Part shown: positions 61,142-64,000 of the stretch, one piece after another
How the letters are laid out: each line of letters begins with the position of its first letter
Position numbering within the stretch: the first letter of the stretch is position 1
NCBI RefSeq assembly: GCF_020536995.1
Contig: NW_026273342.1
Coordinates: forward strand, 186,501 to 250,500
Length of the DNA stretch: 64,000 nucleotides
Reading direction: 5' to 3'
Source: Dreissena polymorpha
Lineage: Eukaryota; Mollusca; Bivalvia; Myida; Dreissenidae
Notes under the pieces: generated by a model
The model's input: only the letters and a program-made list of their open reading frames with translations
Database searches by the model: none
What the model was told of the DNA's origin: nothing
Made by a program: the position numbers and the translations under genes

Positions 61142-61928
61142 ATGTCAGATATGTCTCTTTTAAATGGAAAATGGAAACTGGTAGCCGTTGATAATGCGGT
61201 AGAATATTATAAGGCGATCGGTATGTAGAGTTATGTTTGTTGTATAAAGAGTAACAAATATTTCTTTATCGGTCATTAAATGGTGCATTATTTTGTTTTC
61301 GTTTTTTGTACTTCGCGTTCTTGACAAGTAGAAGTTCTTATGATCTTTTGAGAACAGTTTCGCAACAGCAGTCCAATTATACCTTTATTATAAATATTAT
61401 TTTTCATCGTTTGGCCGCATGCTTTATTTATAAATTATCTTTCTGCAAATACGCAAACGGTTTAACGAACAACTATAATTTCGAATAAATAACATGACCT
61501 AATAAAATATTATTTCTTTTACAATTATACATTTTCCCCAAAGGATCGGAATGTTTAAAGTAGGTTACCGCGGAGCTGTGGTTTTTCGATTGTTTCATGG
61601 CAGTTGATGATGGTTCTTAAAAGAAAGACAACCAGACACATATTTTAGGCTAAGCATTTCGACAAATCCTACCTTTTAAAGATAGAATCACAGGTTTGAT
61701 CCTCCGGGAAGAAAATAACTGTAAATATCCATCAATACAGGTACTGCAGCCGAACACATCGCGCAGGCCGAGCGTCTGCTCACCCCCGAAAACAACATCG
61801 TCCAAGAGATCGAGATTGTGGGAAACAATGTCACCCTCAAGTTATCCGTGCCCGGCAAGGTGCTCGAGGTCAGGGCGGTCATCGGCGAGACCACAACGGT
61901 CCCCTTCCTGGACGGGCGCATTCTTAAG
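61142..61928 (+). CDS. Fatty-acid-binding protein (FABP/CRABP family), exons 1-2
   Basis: Small cytosolic beta-barrel carriers of fatty acids or retinoids. Exon 1 (61,142-61,220) encodes MSDMSLLNGKWKLVAVDNA then EYYKAIG, with the family GKWKL near the N-terminus, and ends in phase 1 at 'gatcg|gtatgt'. Exon 2 (61,741-61,928, acceptor 'aatacag') continues TAAEHIAQAERLLTPENN, then VTLKLSVPGKVLEV and TTTVPFLDGRILK, with donor 'aag|gtaaga'. This gives 88 residues. The usual family has four exons and about 130-135 residues, with the first intron at this place. Exons 3 and 4 were not recognised by 64,000 and may lie beyond. The first of two possible ATGs (61,142, 61,151) is taken. Exon 2 is distinctly GC-rich against its flanks. 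Confidence 0.85.
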
Positions 61929-61929
61929 G

Positions 61930-62290
61930 TAAGACTAACGTTTGGTCCAAGCACGGACTCTAGATGAGACGGATATGAAACGGGACCGTATCGGCAAATA
62001 TCTTGTCGATACCTTGTCACGTGACCGGTAGCTATCGATTAGCGTACATCGAAGCGCCGAGGTTATATATTTTGATGTACCCACTCACGTCTTTTTCTAA
62101 AGATACGCTCCGTGGTCCAAGAAAACGAACACATATAACATAAGATATGAAACTATATAAGACATATAAAGGTTGACAAATCAAATATACTTAACCTCGC
62201 TCCACTTCCTTTACAAAGTTTTCAGTGCGTGAAGTAGATTTTTATTGAATGCACCAGATTTTTGACGATGCTGCTTCAGCCCAAATTTTG
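61930..62290. other. FABP intron, no feature seen
   Basis: No exon-like FABP third segment found. Confidence 0.5.
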
Positions 62291-62299
62291 TTTCGTACC

Positions 62300-62560
62300 A
62301 GAAATTGTTCGTACCTATTTTTTTTCCTACCCAATTTTTTTTGTACACACATTTTTTTAGTACCCAATTTTGTGTTCGTACCCAAAAATGTGTTCGTACC
62401 CAAATTTGTTTTCGTACCCAATTTTTTTTCGTACCCATTTTTTTTCGTTCTCACATTTTTTTCGTACCCACATTTTTGGGGGGCTTAATTTTTTGTACCC
62501 AACATTTCCGTACCCAAATTTTTTTTTTCGTCCCCAAAATGTTCGTACCCACATACACAA
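62300..62560. repeat. Minisatellite 'ttcgtacccaaatttttt'
   Basis: About 15 units of 16-20 bases, each 'gtacccaa/cattttttt'. Long frames on both strands (Phe/Tyr/Pro-rich on plus, Lys/Tyr/Gly-rich on minus) are artefacts. Confidence 0.9.
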
Positions 62561-62834
62561 TCGTGGTGAAGTAGATAAACTTAAATTGATGCTTTTATAT
62601 CCATCCTCTTCAAAAGCATCGTCACATTAGTACAGTCAGTACTTTGATTTTTCAATACGGTCATCAACTCCAGAAGACTTATAAGTTAACTTATGGTAGG
62701 AAGTGTGAGTGCGAGACGCCCCGTTCCAGTGACGACATGGAGTGTAACTTTTTAAGTTCCCAGTGGCAGTTACCTACTTCGCTGAAACTCTGTTAAACAT
62801 ATCATGGAAAGGCGAGCTAATAGGTTAGGTTTGA

Positions 62835-62910
62835 GCTGGGCATCGAACCTGTGTCCGACTATGTTCTCGTGCCAGTGTGTTACCTCTAGATCACAGAACC
62901 GCTCTGTCTT
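62835..62910 (-). repeat. tRNA-like sequence, probably SINE-derived
   Basis: On the minus strand 'tgatctagaggtaacacact' (A-box type) is followed after about 35 bases by 'ggttcgatgccc' (B-box type). A full cloverleaf could not be drawn with confidence, so this is called tRNA-derived and not a tRNA gene. Confidence 0.45.
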
Positions 62911-62989
62911 ATGGTACCGATGTTGCGCCTATATTAAGAGTGATAATGCGAAAAAGAAAGAGCATGAATACATGCAGTCTTTGAGAATT

Positions 62990-63247
62990 TCCTTTAATCT
63001 AGTCTCGTAGCGACCAGGGTTCAATGTCCGTTAATCTAGTCTCGAAGCGATCAGAGTTCAATGTCCGTTAATTTAGTCTCGTAGTGACCGGAGTTCAATG
63101 TCCGTTAATCTAGTCTCGTAGCGACCGGAGTTCAATGTCCGTTAATCTAGTCTCGAAGCGACCGGAGAATGTCCGTTTATCTAGTCACGTAGCAACCGGA
63201 GTTCAATGTCCGTTAATCTAGTCTCGTAGCGACCGGAGTTCAATGTC
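62990..63247. repeat. Minisatellite, period about 37 bp, seven units
   Basis: Units of 'gtccgttaatctagtctcgt' plus 'agcgaccggagttcaat', nearly identical, with one unit shortened near 63,165. No spacers, so not a CRISPR array. Confidence 0.9.
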
Positions 63248-63307
63248 CAATCGCATGTGAGTTTGGTTGGTGGTCACCATACATGGCAGGTGTGGTTCCC
63301 TCGGGTA

Positions 63308-63332
63308 CCCCCCCCCCACACACACACACAAA
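63308..63332. repeat. Poly-C/(CA)n microsatellite
   Basis: Nine C followed by about eight CA units. Confidence 0.9.
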
Positions 63333-63334
63333 CT

Positions 63335-64000
63335 CACAGCAAAACCAGGTCCCAACTGCACTTGACAGCATCACAACTGAAGTAAAGTGAAATGCCTTGT
63401 TTAAATTTAAGCAAATGAACAGCATAAACTTGCAGCTGTGGTTTAAAGTTCGTGCGCTAAGTAAGTTTCTTATATTGGATTGTATCCTCACATTATTTAG
63501 CCTTCTATGCGCGACTCCGGATCAGCAGACAAATTATTGCATCAGTCTATACATGTATGTTTTAGGTATTGGATATAGTCGATGAATCACAATTGTATGT
63601 TCTCATGGTCCTTATAAACTTCTTAACAAAACACAATACTCCAACCTCCACGCTGGGTTTTCGTTCTATGATTTCACATACAATCTCTTTCGTCAGAAGG
63701 AAATCTTTTCAGATCTGGAAGGATTTTAATTTTTTGTTTAAGTATTGTATTATGAAACGTATTATCAATTTCTTTAATATTTTCAAAGTATTGTATAAGT
63801 TTAGGTTCATTAAATAAATATCTAAATCTTAAAAAAGGGAAAAAATACAACGGGAAAAGGATTGTACTTCGTGTCTCGGCTATCATCACGTTGCTGGTTA
63901 TAACGGCAGGGATTTGATCCAGGTATGCTGGTTCCGGTCAAATCTCTGCGCGGAGGTTGACAATACTCATTTAACTTGTTAAACATGTATAGAACGGATA
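63335..64000. other. End of window, no gene seen
   Basis: AT-rich frames without recognisable domains. A GC-richer 60 bases near 63,900-63,960 may start a repeat. Confidence 0.5.

Noticed and set aside
62211-62630. Overlapping Phe/Tyr/Pro-rich and Lys/Tyr/Gly-rich frames on both strands
   Set aside because: By-products of the 'ttcgtaccca' minisatellite.
62990-63247. Regularly spaced repeats that might suggest a CRISPR array
   Set aside because: Units are contiguous with no spacers, and the DNA is from an animal genome.

Overview
The window reads as nuclear DNA of an animal, most likely a bivalve mollusc and perhaps a dreissenid mussel. The evidence is AT-rich intron-bearing DNA, GT-AG exons, interspersed telomere-type TTAGGG repeats, and several short palindromic repeat families that I associate from memory with bivalve genomes. 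No database was searched. There is no operon, CRISPR array, rRNA gene or convincing tRNA gene.

Layout. (1) Positions 1 to about 27,494 are three head-to-tail copies of one roughly 9 kb amplicon; the first copy is cut by the window edge. Each unit carries, left to right, a dead reverse transcriptase fragment (minus strand), a set of interleaved inverted repeats, a decayed charged-protein reading frame (minus), a 3' exon of an alpha-1,3-fucosyltransferase (GT10) with one frameshift shared by all copies (plus), a GA-rich tract and a short interstitial telomere repeat. Copies 2 and 3 share a 534 bp segment that copy 1 lacks. Copy 1 is followed by about 1.6 kb of tandem repeats missing at the 2/3 junction. 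(2) 27,495-35,800 holds no recognisable gene. It is filled with 'gctcacctg' elements whose bodies are 150-175 bp tandem repeats, plus TTAA-flanked short elements. (3) 36,560-55,128 holds two alpha-carbonic anhydrase genes in tandem on the minus strand. The downstream gene (36,560-44,785) can be assembled as eight exons, all joining in frame to a 334-residue protein with signal/anchor and an intact zinc triad. The upstream gene (49,162-55,128) shows only its last five exons; exon lengths and phases match gene 1, but one splice donor is damaged beside a local tandem duplication. (4) 57,452-58,367 is a broken FkbM-type methyltransferase gene (minus). (5) 59,151-59,927 is a small mariner-type relic with terminal inverted repeats. 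(6) 61,142-61,928 holds the first two exons of a fatty-acid-binding protein gene (plus); the rest was not found before the window ends. (7) Several minisatellites lie at 45,190-46,050, 62,300-62,560 and 62,990-63,245.

The carbonic anhydrases could supply bicarbonate or handle pH, and in molluscs such enzymes often serve shell formation, but that role is inferred. The fucosyltransferase copies and the FkbM gene are glycan-modifying or methyltransferase genes that look non-functional as written. I see no sign of a new multi-gene system. The most informative signals are the layered history of the amplicon, a sharp drop in sequence agreement in the first 1.8 kb of copy 3, and short elements lying 18-30 bp from two carbonic anhydrase splice acceptors.
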